This document shows, piece after piece, positions 44,916 through 58,100 of a DNA stretch of 64,000 nucleotides. The notes beneath the pieces were generated by a model. That model did not search any database. It saw only the letters and a list, made by a program, of their open reading frames with translations, and was not told the origin of the DNA. Made by a program: the position numbers and the translations under genes. This DNA comes from Otatea glauca (lineage: Eukaryota; Streptophyta; Magnoliopsida; Poales; Poaceae). Each line of letters begins with the position of its first letter. Position 1 is the stretch's first letter. The DNA lies in assembly GCA_036346275.1 (NCBI GenBank), contig CM070719.1, positions 17,215,185 through 17,279,184 of the forward strand. The letters are read 5' to 3'.

Positions 44916-46210
44916 ATCATGTACATATACCTTAGGAAAAAGGTCTGAGCTGCCAACCACGATCAACATGTGATGCATGACGTACAAGCCATAGAGGTCG
45001 TCGCTGCCCTGTTGATGACACTATGAAGAAAGAAAAAGAAATTAAGTGATGAAGAATAGATGTCAGAAAATATTAATCCTATATATGGTAGGCACTTGTA
45101 TCTTGAAGCGCACATACTCCAGCTTGGAGCTATTTTTGTCATCGTGTGTCCCTCCTTCCGTGACGTAGTCTGAGAAACCCCTATATACATTAGAGAGATG
45201 CCGTTGAGTCAAAAATAAATAAATATAGTTAAATACAGAAAGTGTTAGGTAAGAATAGTGCACTTACTTCTCCAAAGGAGGCTTAATCGCGTGGGCCATC
45301 TGTCTTTTCTCGATCGAGTTAAAAGTGTAGACTTTGTTGTCACTCGGAACGAGCATGAGTAGAACCCAATGATTGGTTATTAAATGGTATGCAATGTATG
45401 AAATAAGTTCACATACAGTTTAAGTGCGTACAAGTAATTAAAGGGTAAAGTAGTACCTACTCCTCGTGGTACAGAAGTAGAACGAAGTCCTTCTTCGACT
45501 CAGCTCTCAATGCCCCCTTGATGTAGTCGGCAACGAACTCCTGGTGAGCTCAGGGTCGACGAGCCCAACTAGTTGTCGATTCGTCATGACTCGCTGCCTC
45601 ATTGTCCTATAACTCGTATTTAATGTTAAAAAACATAATGTGAAATCCTATGGAAGTCATAAGCTCGTGCTGTATGGTGCAATACTCACAACGTCCAGGA
45701 TCATACTGTAGAAATATCGATGATTATCAGTTGGTATAGATGGAACAGATCCTCAAAACTGACTGAGAATGTCTTATCCACCTTATGGTGGAAATGTCCC
45801 TTTCTGTATTTAACATTGAAATTGACACGCCACTCGGCCTCTCACAAAAGAACCGATAGTGATGTGAGCATGGTCATCACTATCGCTTCTTTTTTTTTGG
45901 AACCAATAGTGATGATCATGCACATCACTATTGCTTCTCACATAAGAACCGATAGTAATGTGCACGTGCTCATCACTATCGCTTCTTATGTGAGAATCGA
46001 TTGTGATGTGCTGGCACGTCACTATCACTTCTCACATAAGAACTGATTGTGATGTGTCCAGTACTACATCACAACGCTTCTAATATTATAACTGATAGTG
46101 ATTATTATTAACATCCCTCGTAAGTCATCTATCACAATCATTTTTTTCTAAAAACTTAAGAACCGACCCAAATGAAGCGGTAGTGATGTACGTACCATTC
46201 TATAGTAGTG
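44916..46210 (-). mobile_element. Truncated CACTA element (CACTA-1)
   Basis: The right end ccattctatagtagtg is the inverse of a CACTACTATAGAATGG terminus. Inside it (45834-46140) lie imperfect palindromic units of the tcactatcgcttct...gaaccgatagtga type. The left part is minus-strand peptidase gene sequence that abuts copia C at about 44916 without a CACTA end, so the left half was lost by deletion. No transposase gene remains. It is closely related to CACTA-2 but lies in the opposite orientation. Confidence 0.8.
44920..45610 (-). pseudogene. Ulp1/C48-like peptidase fragment of CACTA-1
   Basis: Minus-strand exons homologous to 57440-58140 of CACTA-2. The histidine segment NHWVLLMLVP and VYTFNSIEKR are readable near 45310-45380. 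The catalytic cysteine segment reads SDDLYGLYVMHHM near 44985-45020, where CACTA-2 has DDHCGLYVMQHM, so the cysteine is tyrosine here. CACTA second genes often end in this SUMO-protease-like fold; the role in transposition is not established. Intron sequences separate the exons. Confidence 0.75.
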
Positions 46211-46341
46211 TCATCCTCTCTTAATAACAGAAAGAACAATGGAAGAAATGAAAAATATATATACCATTAATAATGGAAAAAAACAATGAAGGATATACAA
46301 AGTATCCTCGAAAATAAAAGAGATAGTAATAGAATGGGAAT
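46211..46341. other. Spacer between two CACTA elements
   Basis: 131 bp of AT-rich sequence, probably older host or repeat DNA. Its last three bases aat are the left target duplication of CACTA-2. Confidence 0.6.
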
Positions 46342-46990
46342 CACTACTACAGAATGGTACATCACTATCGCTTCATCTGTGTCGGTTCTTAAGTTTTTAG
46401 GAAGAAACGATTGTGATAGATGACTTAGGAGAGGCATTAATCACAATCACTATCGGTTCTCAGGTTAGAAGTGATAGTGATGTAGCACTGGGAACATTAC
46501 AATCGGTTCTTATGCGAGAAGTGATAGTGATGTGCATTATCATCACTATCGGTTTCCACATAAGAAGCGATAGTGATGAGAAAGTACACATCACTATCGG
46601 TTCTTATTTAAGCGATAGTGATGATAATGCACATCACTATCGCTTCTCAAAAAGACCGATAGTGATAAGCGTCGCATCACTATCGGTTCTTATTTAAGCG
46701 ATAGTGATGATAATGCACATCACTATCGCTTCTCACAAAAGAACCGATAGTGATGAGCGCGTGCTCATCACTATCGGTTCTTATTTAAGAAGCGATAGTG
46801 ATGATAATGCACATCACTATCGCTTCTCACAAAAGACCCGATAGTGATGTGTACTTTCTCATCACTATCGCTTCTTATGTGGAAACCGATTGTGATGACT
46901 GTGATAATCACTATCGCTTGTCTTATAAGAACCGACTGTGATGTGAATGATCACATCACTATCGCTTTTTATATGAGAACCGATAGTGAT
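46342..46990. repeat. CACTA-2 left terminal repeat and palindromic array
   Basis: After the terminal CACTA sequence about 13 units of 35-40 bp of the form catcactatcggttct...gaagcgatagtgatg follow, in either orientation. In most units one arm has GGTTC and the other GAAGC (or GCTTC with GAACC), so the palindrome carries one fixed mismatch. Such arrays are bound by the TNPA-type protein of CACTA systems. Confidence 0.9.
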
Positions 46991-47420
46991 GTACCTCGTT
47001 AGGTTAATTATACCACTCGAGCAGAACTCTTCTCTGTTATTGTTCGAGAGGAGGTTTCTCCGCCGCCACCGAAAAAATAGCTTATATTACGTGGTTGGAA
47101 GCAATACTTGGGTGAGAAAATTTGAAATTCTCAAGGGTGGGTGTTAAGAGGGTAAATTTGAAGCCCTAACTTGAGGAGATTTCCCTCATTTTGCATAATT
47201 TGTGGTTTTCTTCAAAATGTGAGCATTCCTTCAAACCCTTTAATTTTGCACTATGTATTTTTGATATGTCATGAAGAAAGTTTAGATTGCCTTTGGTATT
47301 GTGTATGTCCTATCGATTTCACACCCTTTTATTTCACAAGCATGTACACATGTAGTTAATTATCTTAATTTGTAGTGCTTTGGTGTTAATATGGAATTAT
47401 TATTCTTGTCACCTAATGCA
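46991..47420 (+). other. CACTA-2 leader before the first hairpin module
   Basis: AT-rich sequence between the array and the 360-bp module; no gene is visible. It has probably promoter and 5' untranslated character by position. Confidence 0.4.
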
Positions 47421-47781
47421 TGCTAGAGTTTAGGGTGCGGAACCTCGTCTCCCGTTCGAGGATGCTTGTTTATAAATATACCGAGCGAAATGGCATATTT
47501 ATAGCGGCGATCTCGAATTGTCCACGTTCTTTAGGCGATTCGAGGATATGTGCTTGGGCAAGTTCTGATCGGCGGTGTTGTACAAGCTGAGTAGAGATTT
47601 GATAGCGTCTCCTGGTATTCTCGGATACACACCCTCTTGACTGTTGTCGAGGCGTGTATATGGAGAATAGCGAGAGATCTTCTTGAAATTTTCTCTGAGT
47701 TGTACAGCGGCTTAAAACTTGTCGAACCACATATCCTCGAATGGGATAGGACCAAACCTATTTAGAGATTGGGAGTCATCG
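47421..47781. repeat. 360-bp hairpin module, copy 1
   Basis: Shares its full length with 54642-54999. A 26-base arm (47539-47564, ttcgaggatatgtgcttggg...) pairs with 47716-47741, enclosing further complementary blocks around a cgtgtat turn. A second small palindrome lies near 47467. It sits about 300 bp upstream of the transposase start. Confidence 0.8.
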
Positions 47782-48089
47782 TTGGTACCCTTGTTTTGTT
47801 TCGTTGTAGTCAAAAGATCATGAGGCTCTTGCACTATATAATTAGATTGTTTGATATCATTGTTGATGTTAAAAATGTATGTCTCCTATCTAGGGAATTG
47901 GAAGCTCTAAACCGGGGAAGAATCTAGGTATCGATTAGGAGAACACATTTTATATATCTTGCAGAACTTGCAGTCCTCTATTTTGCAAAGGTAATATTAA
48001 ATGAAATGATGTCTCAATATTTCAAATAGCTAGCTAGCTTCTTTGTCGCTCGATTCTTCCTTAATTTATTGTGTGAATTTTAATTGCGG

Positions 48090-51000
48090 ATGGACCGTAA
48101 GGAATGGATGTATGACAAAAGTCGTGTGAGTCTTTGAATTTGGAGGGTGTTAAGGAGTTCAAAAAATTGCGAGCAGGACATGGTGAGGAGGGTGTAAACT
48201 TCATATATTGTCCTTGCATTGATTGCACCAATCGAGAAGATTTAACAACTCGGCTCAAATCGAGGACCACGATTCGGCGTGGCCGTGAGGAATTACACGT
48301 CTTGGATCCATCACGGGAGGCAGTAGTACCCTTCGGTATGCAACGAAGACACGGTGGAACCGGATGATGAGTTGCGGCTGATATGTTTGAGGAGGAGAAT
48401 TTGGAGCAAATGTTGCGGGATGTGGAGGGTAATTACGGAAAGAGAGTTTGAAAAGTTTAAAAGCTTGATGGAAGACGATGCCAAACCGCTGTTCACAAAG
48501 TTGCAAAGTAGAATACACCAAGTTGGGTTCGGTCCTTGCATTGTTGAATTGAAGGCAAAACACCGTTGGATGGATACAAGTTTTAATGCACTTCTAGTTC
48601 TTCTATCGGATCTACTTCGGAGGGAAACGAGTTGCCAACAAGCATTTATGAAGCGAAGAAGCTACTATGTCCCATGGGAATGGAAATAGAAAGGATACAT
48701 GCATGTCAGAATGATTGCATCTTGTCCGTGCGCGCACATCGAGGCTGCACGTGTGTCCAGCTTTGCGGTGTGCCTCGGTACAAACAAAAGGAGAAGCGTA
48801 ATGACAAGAAGCGTAAGTCTTGGGCAACGAGGGTGAAGAGGTCACTAAAGGTGCACCGGCCAAGGTATTGTGGTACTTTCCCATCATTCCCGTCTGGAGA
48901 GGTTGTTTGCAAATCCTAGAAAGCAAAATTGTTGCGTTGGCATTATGAGTCTCGAAAGGAAGATGGCAAGTGAGACACCTGCCGATTCGGCTCAATGGAG
49001 AAACATCGATTGGAAACATGAGGAGTTTGGTGCGAAATGAGGAACATAAGATTTGGATTGAGTACCGATGGAATGAATCCGTTTGGTAACATGAGCGATC
49101 GTCACGGCCGCGTGGCGATTCATTGTGTATCTACAACCTCCTCCTTGGTTGTGCATGAAGCGGAAGTATATCATGATGTCGTTGCTAATCTCGGGACCTA
49201 AACAGTAGGAAATGATATTGATGTGTACCTCGCTCCATTGATCGAGGATTTGGTAAAATTGTGGAATGCGGGGTCATTGTGTGGGATGCGTCTGAGAGAG
49301 CATTTCACCCTACGGGCTATGGTATTCGCACCATAAATGATTTCCGGCTCTTGGTAATTTGGCGGGCTCTGATGACGAAAGGAGCAAAAGCGTGTCCTAT
49401 TTGTGAAGAGGAGACCGAGAGCTTATGGCTGCGAATTCCAAGAAAGCGTATATGGGTCACCGTGGGTTTCTACCTCGAAGTCATCGATCTGTAAGATGGA
49501 TGACAAATTTGATGGGAAGAGGAAGTCCGTTCGCACCGCAACCTATGAGTGGAAGGCAAGTATATTCACGTGTAGAGGATATCGATGTTCAGTACGGAAA
49601 GAGCTCTAAATCTGTTCGTTCTAGGACCATTTGGAAGAAGAGGTCAATATTTTGGGACTTACCGTACTGGAAGGAGTTAGATGTTCGGCATTGTATTGAT
49701 GTCATGCACGTTGAGAAGAATGTCTGCGATAATTTGGTTGGTATCCTGCTGAACATACCTGGAAAGACAAAGGATGGTGTGAATGCTCGTCGCGACATGG
49801 CCTACATGGGAATCAGGCCCAGGCTTGCAGTGATAGAGGAGGATGGAAAAGGTCAGTATATCCCATTGCATGCACACTGTCCAAGAAGGAGAAAGAGGAC
49901 TTTTGCAAATGTCTCCATGGTATTAAAGTTCCATCTGGCTACTCATGAACATTAAGAAGCTTGTGTCCTTGGATGATTTGAAGTTGTTGGGCATGAAGTC
50001 CCACGATGCCATGTCTTGATGACCCAAATGCTCCGGTTGCAATCCGAAATATTACGCGAGAGGATGTCGGGTTTGCAATCATGAAGTATGTTACTTCTTC
50101 AATGCGATCTCTGCAAAATTATTGACCCGACATGCTAGACAACTTACGGAGGAGGTGGTGCGGACTTTATGTCGACTTGAGATGCATTTCCCACCGTCGT
50201 TCTTGACGTCATGGTCCACCTTGTTGTTCACCTTGTTAGAGATTAAGATATGTGGACCCGCTTTCTTCGTTACATGTATCCGTTCGAGAGGTACATGGGT
50301 ATATTAAAGTCCTATGTGAGGAATCGATCGAAGCCCGAGGGTAGTATTGTGGAAGGTTATGGGGTGAAGAGGTTATTGAGTTTTGTGTGGACTATCTCGG
50401 AAAAGACAAGCAATCGGTGTTCTGTATCTCGCCACGAGGCGGACTTGTTGCAAAGGAACCGTGGGGTCGAAACTAACGAGGCCACGGTTTGATATGTATT
50501 GCAAAGCGCATTTGTGATCTTGCGTGAGCACGAAGTTGCGAGGTACATCAAGCGGCATAAGTTGATATTACGGAAGAGAATCCACATATGGATGAGCTTT
50601 CCATCATGCGAGAACACAACGATAGATTTGTTACATGGTTCAAACAAGCGGTAGAGTTCTCTGTTAGTGAGAATGTGAAATGGTTGGTGATGGACCTAGA
50701 TTTAATGTCTGGACATGGCGAAGTGCGATATTAATGGGTACACCTTTTACCTTTGAAAGTCAAGATCACGAAGAGTCTTGTTCAAAGCGAGTGGTGTAAG
50801 CATAGATGCTCTTTCCGATGTACATCACTCGAAAGGAGGATCCTCAGCGGCAATGTACTTGTATTATGGGATAATCGAAGAAATTTGGGAGCTCGATTAC
50901 GGAATATACCAAATTCCATTATTCGATGTAAGTGGGTGGGACTAACACATGGAGTGAAGGTCGATAAGAGAGGTTTTACTCTTGTGGATCTAAGCGGACT

Positions 51001-51235
51001 CGCCTACAAAGATGACCGTTCGTACTTGCGAAGCAAGCAAATCAAGTCTTCTATGTGCGTGATCCGGCCAATCCGAGGTTGCGTTGTCCTTCACACAAGC
51101 GGCGGATCGTTGGTGTCGAAAATGTCGTAGATGAAGAAGAATACAATCAATTCGATAAAATACCTCCATTTGCGGATGGGGCCTATCTTAGCGGGATGAC
51201 GACACACATCGAAGAAATTACGTGCGCGTAGATCA
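48090..51235 (+). pseudogene. CACTA-2 TNPD-type transposase
   Basis: The ATG at 48090 begins MDRKEWMYDKSRVSL, the start of the transposase-associated domain, with YCPCIDCTNRE as its Cys-rich end. Later come IYEAKKLLCPMGMEIERIHA, PPWLCMKRKYIMMSLLISG and YLAPLIEDL of the Transposase_21 domain. Then follow AYMGHRGFLPRSH, WKKRSIFWDLPYWKELDVRH and CIDVMHVEKNVCDNLVGIL (49425-49955). The DUF4218-like part is at 50120-50450 (FERYMGILKSYVRNRSKPEGS) and the DUF4216-like part near 50860-51130. The order matches En/Spm TNPD proteins. The frame changes about a dozen times, the first at codon 16, so it is inactive as written. No introns were mapped. Confidence 0.9.
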
Positions 51236-51769
51236 TCAAGAAGGGTTGTCTTGTAACTAAAGGAAATATTGTATTGTTTGTTCATTTTATCATCTTTGTT
51301 CATTTTCTTTAAGCCATTAGTGTTTAAGACATATGTTTTATCGTGCCTTTTGTTTGGGTAAAGTTATGCGGTTATAATCTCTCATGGAACATTGTGACAT
51401 ATTTGAAATCTACTTACTAGTTGGTCATTCGTTTACATATCGAAAAATTTGTTTACGGATTTTTCTTTTTGGGAAAGCTTCTAACTAGTCCAAAGTTTAT
51501 TTGGAAAATTTGGAAAAACACGGACTTTAATTGCATAAGTTTTGACTTTTGCGTCTATAAGCTAGAATCATGCTTACAAAGTGAATTCTTGCATCTTTGT
51601 CGATGCTAAATCTTTTTGAAAATTCTTTTTGAATAGACTGTAATATCCCAAAGTATGTTTACGCAAAATTTGAAAGAATTCCAACTATATCTGTAAAAGT
51701 TGTGGCCTTTTACCCTTTCATCAATGAATTCTACTGAAATCGGACTTCATCTTGCTTTATGCGGAAAAT
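51236..51769. other. AT-rich stretch downstream of the transposase gene
   Basis: Contains probable 3' untranslated sequence and no recognisable gene. No CACTA terminus is seen before the internal array begins. Confidence 0.45.
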
Positions 51770-53405
51770 CAATAGTGATTGATATTTGTGTCGGGTTTTC
51801 CTTCAAAACCGATAGTATTGAACAAATATTTGTGTCGGTTTTTATTGAAAACCGATAGTATTAGAATCAACTTATTTGTGTCGGTTTTCTCTTAAAACCG
51901 ATAGTACTAGTTGTGCCAATTTTTCTTCAAAACACATTATAGTACTATTAGTGTCGGTTTTTCTTCAAAACCGATAGTATTGAACCAATATTTGTGTCGG
52001 TTTTTATTGAAAACCGATAGTATTAGAGATCTACATATTTGTGTCGGTTTTTAAACGCAAACCGATAGTAATAGACTACTTGTTGTCTCGGTTTTCTCTT
52101 AAAAACCGATAGTATTAGAGATCTACACATTTGTGTCGGTTTTCTCATAAAAACCGATAGTATTTTAAACATTCTTATTTGTATCGGTTTTTTAATGAAA
52201 ACCGATAGTAATAGACTACTTGTTGTCTCGGTTTTTTCTTGTAAACCGATAGTACTATTTTGTGCCAATTTTTCTTCAAAACATGTTATAGGACTATTTG
52301 TGTCGGGTTTTCCTTCAAAACCGATAGTATTGAACAAATATTTGTGTCGGTTTTTTTATTGAAAACCGATAGTATTAGAGATCAACTTATTTGTGTCGGT
52401 TTTCTCTTAAAAACCGATAGTACTAGTTTGTGCCAATTTTTCTTCAAAACCTGTTATAGTACTATTAGTGTCGGTTTTTTTATTGAAAACCGATAGTATT
52501 AGAGATCTACACATTTGTGTCGGTTTTCAATGAAAACCGATAGTAATAGACTACTTGTTGTCTCGGTTTTTTCTTGTAAACCGATAGTACTATTTTGTGC
52601 CAATTTTTCTTCAAAACATGTTATAGGACTATTTGTGTCGGGTTTTCCTTCAAAACCGATAGTATTGAACTAATATTTGTGTCGGGTTTTTTATTGAAAA
52701 CCGATAGTATTAAAGATCTACACATTTGTGTCGGTTTTCTCCTAAAAACCGATAGTATTTTAAACATTCATATTTGTATCGGTTTTTTAATGAAATCCGA
52801 TAGTAATAGTCTACTTTTTTTCTCGGTTTTTTCTTGTAAACCGATAGTACTTTTTCGTGCCAATTTTTCTTCAAAACATGTTATAGGACTATTTGTGTCG
52901 GGTTTTCCTTCAAAACCGATAGTATTGAACAAATATTTGTGTCGGGTTTAATATTGAAAACCGATAGTATTAAAGTCTACACATTTGGGTCGGTTTTCTC
53001 ATAAAAACCGATAGTATTTTAAACATTCATATTTGTATCGGTTTTTTAGTGAAAACCGATAGTAATAGACTACTTTTTGTCTCGGTTTTTTCTTGTAAAC
53101 CGATAGTACTATTTTGTGCCAATTTTCTTCAAAACCTGTTATAGTACTATTAGTGTCGGTTTTCTCTGAAAAACCGATAGTATTTTAAACATTCATATTT
53201 GTGTCGGTTTTCTAAAAACCGATAGTATTGTGAAACATATTTACATCGGTTTTTGTGTAAAACCGATAGTATTGAACTAATATTTGTGTCGGTTTTTATT
53301 TAAAACCGATAGTATTGAGATCTACATATTGGTGTCGGTTTTGTCTTAAAACCGATAGTATTATAAAATATATTTGTGTCGGTTTTTGTGTAAAACCGAT
53401 AGTAA
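51770..53405. repeat. Internal palindromic array of CACTA-2
   Basis: Roughly 35-45 irregular units of the form tgtcggtttt...aaaaccgatagta, each close to a perfect palindrome. Sub-blocks with ttgtgccaatttttcttc recur irregularly (near 51915, 52260, 52433, 52597, 52857, 53117), indicating local segment duplication. The unit word differs from both terminal arrays. Apparent open frames across it are by-products of the repeat. Confidence 0.9.
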
Positions 53406-53415
53406 TGTGATACCC

Positions 53416-54641
53416 TTACTTAAGGCGATTTTTCTGAGAAGCTTTCACGCGTGCCTTGCCTTCGCTTTGCCCTAGCCCTTTTCTCAAGCTCCCTGCCTCC
53501 ACCTCGCCGCCACCCGGCGCCTGCCGCCGCCGACGACTCCACCGCCCACGCGCTCCTGCCGCCCCACGTCCACGCCGCCGCCTGACGCCTAACAGCCCCC
53601 ATCGCCCCACCCCGGCGCTCCACGTCGCTCCGTCGCCACCGCCCCGACGCCGCCCGACGCCTAACGCCCTATCGCCCCAGCCATCCACCGCCTAAGCGCC
53701 CACGCCGCTCCGTCGCCCCACCGCCCGGCGCGCCCAAGCCCCAACGCCCCATCGCCCAGCGCCCACCGACTCCACCGCCCGGCGCTCACTCGCCCTCCCG
53801 TCGCCCCACCGCCTCGGCGCCGCCCCGACGCCCCAACGGCCCCATCGTCCCGGTGCCCCACCTCCCTGGCGCTCCACTGGTAAGTTGCAGGATGAACCTG
53901 AAAAAGAAACTCATTAGCCTATTGTTATCGATGAAAACAAAGGAAGCAAGCACTTCAAAATTGAACATTAATAAGCATCTTTCTCAAGCTGCTAATTAGC
54001 TTTAACTCACATCTTCAGTGATGAATTGGACATTGTGTAGTCAACAGAGGAAGCCAAAGTAACGAAGATATTGTCTGCACATTAGAAAATATCTTATTGA
54101 ATAGGAAAAACTGCTTATCTACTTCAACCTTGTTTAAAAGGCCAAACATCAAAGGTTACGCTTATGTGCAAGCCACAAGAAGACTACTAATTTGAGAACC
54201 ACTGTTGTGAAAGGCCATAATGAATTCTTGATCTATAATGAATAAGCCAAATCATGACCCATCACTACATGCAAGCAAAGAATGTCGAATGTAATAGCAG
54301 ATTGAACATATTTATGCTTTGTTCCTGGCGACAAATCTAGGTGTTACTCTACTAGGACAATTGGATGTGCTTAACATATCATTTCAATTTTAAACTTCAC
54401 AATATAGAAATGGGAAGTCCTTGCCAACAATCCACAAGCTGGGTATGTAATCCATCATAACCGTATCAAGTACATCTCTTGCAAAGAAGTGTCTTCTTTC
54501 CATGTATGTTTTCATGCCTTTTTCAATATTTTGTCATATGTGCTACATGCTCGTCATACTATTATGCAACTTTAGACTCTCTTAATTGAGATAGCTATTT
54601 CAATTATAATTGCATATTATTTTCCTTTTCATCTCGGCATA
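53416..54641 (+). other. GC-rich leader and possible first intron before the second gene
   Basis: 53440-53880 is low-complexity cgcccca/cgccg-rich sequence, Pro/Arg-rich in every frame. It ends in a good splice donor ctg/gtaagt at 53879-53885. The AT-rich remainder to 54641 could be intron. This resembles an untranslated first exon; no protein is supported. Confidence 0.4.
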
Positions 54642-54999
54642 TGTTAGAGTTTAGGTTGCGTAACCTCGTCTCCCGTTCGAGAGTGCTTATTTATAAATAT
54701 GTCGAATGACATATTTATAAGCAAGCGATCTCGAATTATCCACGATTTTGGACAGTTCGAGGATATGTGGTTTGGGCAAGTTCTGAAGTGTTGTACAACT
54801 CACGAGTAGATTTGGTAGCGTCTCCTGGTGTTCTCTGGATACACACCCTCTTGACTGTCGTCGAGGCGTGTATCCGGAGAACAGCGGGGATGATCTTCCA
54901 AATTTTCTCTCGAGTTGTACAACGGCTTACAACTTGCCCAAACCACATATCCTCGAATGGGATTAGGACCAAACCTATTTAGAGATTAGGAGTTATCGT
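54642..54999. repeat. 360-bp hairpin module, copy 2
   Basis: The second copy of 47421-47781. Its 27-base arms are perfect (54756-54782, ttcgaggatatgtggtttgg..., against 54931-54957). Inner pairs gttgtacaac (54790) and ttgtacaac (54913) extend the stem. A separate palindrome gcttatttataaatatgtc/gacatatttataagc lies at 54687-54723. Confidence 0.85.
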
Positions 55000-55122
55000 C
55001 CATACGTATTTAGTTGGTCTACATACGCACTTGTCTTGAAGATCATTCGTTCATCTGTTACTCTAATGCAATATGCTACAACAATGACATGCTATGAATT
55101 ATCCATTGATTTGTTACTTTAG

Positions 55123-58100
55123 ATGATTTATTGTGAAGTTCACATAATAGCTACAATTGCTTTCTCTCATGTGAAATATATGTCCATGTTAGATAAGAAA
55201 ACTCAAAATGTCGCAATTGGAGAGCATCGGCTCATCGCGAGAAAGAGTAGAAGGTGCTCTGAGGGCCAAGCCAACTTCAAGTGTCGGCGGGCCAGTTCCA
55301 AATGTCGAGGGGCCGAGTAAGGTGAGAAGGCCCGAGGACCGAGCAAAGGGGCCACGGGGAGAACGCCGCAAATTCTCCACTTCAATGCGACGGCGTTTGC
55401 AGGTCCTCCCAAGTATAAGGGCGATACCGCTCATTCCTCGGGCAACTGGTGAGAGAGAGTTCCCATAACGGTTAAGGATTGGAGAAAGGAGGTCGGTCGA
55501 AGCGGAAGAACCGGTGTGGGGCGAGGTTAAGGGAAATGGATTATAGAAGAGGAGGATGAAAACAATGCCAGTGATGCGCCTTGAAGAGGATGGGTGTGGC
55601 TCGAGGCACTTTAGGGTCTACATGCACGGTGAGTACGTCTTTGAAAGGCCGTGCACCATTCGAGAGGTATCCGTTCGTGCTTCCCGATGTTTGGGAGGAG
55701 TTCACGAGGATGAAGAGTACGCCGAGGCGAGGAGGCGAGAGAGAGGAACGTTGCTACCCGAGGTGAACACGCACGCGCACCACCTCGGTTCAGCGGCTAC
55801 GAAGGAAGAAAGCGAGAATGGGCACGACTAGCCGAGGAGTGCGCCAACTCGAGACAGCGATGCCTTACTCGCATATATGTGAGGAGCGGCACGTGGTCGG
55901 GTATTAGCGAGGACAAAGAAAACCGGGGCGGCGGTGGTAGTACCAAACCCCACTACCGCGCAAGTTGTCTCCACCATCGTAAGATATCAAACTTGCTACA
56001 TTGCAGATAGACCATTCTGTTGTATTTGGATCTAATTGTACTCGCTTCTTGCAGGAGGAGGTAAGCGGAGGAAAGAGCAGGGACTTTTCTTAGCCAAGGG
56101 TCAAATGACATCCTATTCTCTGCGATCGGAAAGCCCGACCATAAGGGCGGGTGCTTGCCGCAGGCGGGCATCTGAAGAAGTCCTACTTCCAAGATCTTGC
56201 CAGTACGGATCAAGAACATGGGAGGCACGTGCGGGCGCTGAAGGACACGCTTAGGGAGCGGTGAGGAGGAGATCTCGGAGGAGATGAGGAGGAGATGAGG
56301 TGCGGATGATGGCACGTGAGGAGGAGATGAGGTGGAGATGATGGCACGTGAGGAGCGCCTAAGGGCCGAGATGATGGCGATGATCTCCAGTCGAGCGGAT
56401 GCCCCGCCTCTTGTAGAGAAACTCGTGCCCCCACCAAGTAGCTGCGGTTCCAAAATGATAAGTCCGGTCCCAGTGAAGGTAATAATTAATTTTGCCTTAC
56501 TTAATGGTGCGAGGTAACTCTTCATATGTTTTCTCTCAAGTTGCGCACTTTTTGCGGCGCCTACCAAGTGCCACTCACCGACGGAAGACGGATTTCTGTT
56601 GAGGTCTGCACGCGGGTTGCATTTCCATGCAAGGAGACCGACACGGTGCATGGTCGACCTTTGGGAAGGGCTACATGAGGTCCGTGGACTACGTCCACGA
56701 AGCCTTCTTATCACATGTGCTCGAGTTCCCCTAACGAAGACATCACCACTCTCGGGCTAAGCGCGATGTCGTTCATCAAGTGGCCCACGACAGCGTCGTC
56801 TTGGTCAAGGTAAACATCCCTCCGTCTTCGTACCATTCCAGAGTATTGCAACAAGTTACTTAATTATGCGCGTGCTTTGTAGGTTCCTACCGTACTGCGC
56901 TGCTCCCACGACAGTGGCGAGCCCCGCACAAAGTCTGAGTGGTGCATAAAAGGACTAGCACGACAACCACGTAACCACTAGAGGCCTCTGCTAAAAGGCT
57001 AGGCTCACAAAGGCCACAGCGCCCCTCGGTATATGAAAAGCCCCTTGCCCGGCCTCGGAGACTCCTTCGGCCCGAAAGGAGAGCCAAGCCACACCACGGT
57101 GAAGCCTTATGAATTTAAGGCCTACGTACATGGAAAGCCCTTCGCCTCCCAAAGAAATTGAGCGCTCTAGGCATATGGACTCGATACTCCATGGATGGTA
57201 CATTGACAAAGCGAAAGATAGCGGCGTGTCGACTTCAATGTTAGATACGAAGGGACATTTCCACGCGAGGAGGATGGGACATTCGATTAGTTTTGAGGAT
57301 CTGTTAAATGCACTACAACCGATAGCCATCGATATTTCTCTTGCACGATCACGGGCGCCGTGAGTATCACACCACGTTGCCACGACTTTATGACTTCCAT
57401 AGAATTTTGCATTACACTTTTTAACATTCAATGCGAGTTGCGAGGATGATGAGGCGGGTCGTGACGAATCGACAACTAGTTGGGTTAAATCGACCACGAG
57501 CTTGTGTCCGCGACGATGGCTAGGCTTCAGCCGGAATGGGTTGCGGCTACATCAAGAGGGCATTGCAAGTGAGTCGAAGAAGGACTTCATTCTATTCCCG
57601 CACCACGAGGAGTAAGTACTACTTCACTGTTCAATTACTTCTACACATTGAAACCGTATGTGAACTTATTTTCTTGTTGCATACCATTTAATAAGCAACC
57701 ATTGGGTTCTACTCGTGCTCCTTCCGAGAGACAACAAAGTGTACACTTTTAATTCGGTTCATAAGAGACCGATGGCCTCTGCGATCAAGCCTCCTTTGGA
57801 GCGATAAGTGCACCACTCTTATCTAACATTTTACTGTATTTAACTACAATCATTATTTTTTACTCAACGACATCTTTCCAATGTATATAGGGTTTCAAGG
57901 AATACGTCGAGCGGGAGGGACACACGACGACAAAAGGGCTCCAAGTGGAGTATGTCCGCTTCAAGGTACAAGTTGCTATCATATATAAGATTTAGATTTT
58001 CCGATATATTTTCTTTGTCTCTTAATTTATTTTTCTTTCTTCACAGTGTCATCAGCAGGCAGCGACGACCACTGTGGTTTGTATGTCATGCAACACATGG

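Noticed and set aside
52260..52951. Repeated open frames reading CVGFLLKTDSI-like peptides
   Set aside because: They arise because the repeat unit length happens to stay open in one frame; similar frames exist on the opposite strand.
51770..53405. Regular repeats resembling a CRISPR array
   Set aside because: Units are palindromic and irregular with no unique spacers, lie inside a CACTA transposon in a plant genome, and have no cas genes nearby.
53456..53880. Pro/Arg-rich frame as a possible protein
   Set aside because: Simple-sequence cgcccca repeats give the same kind of frame on both strands; a leader exon is more likely.
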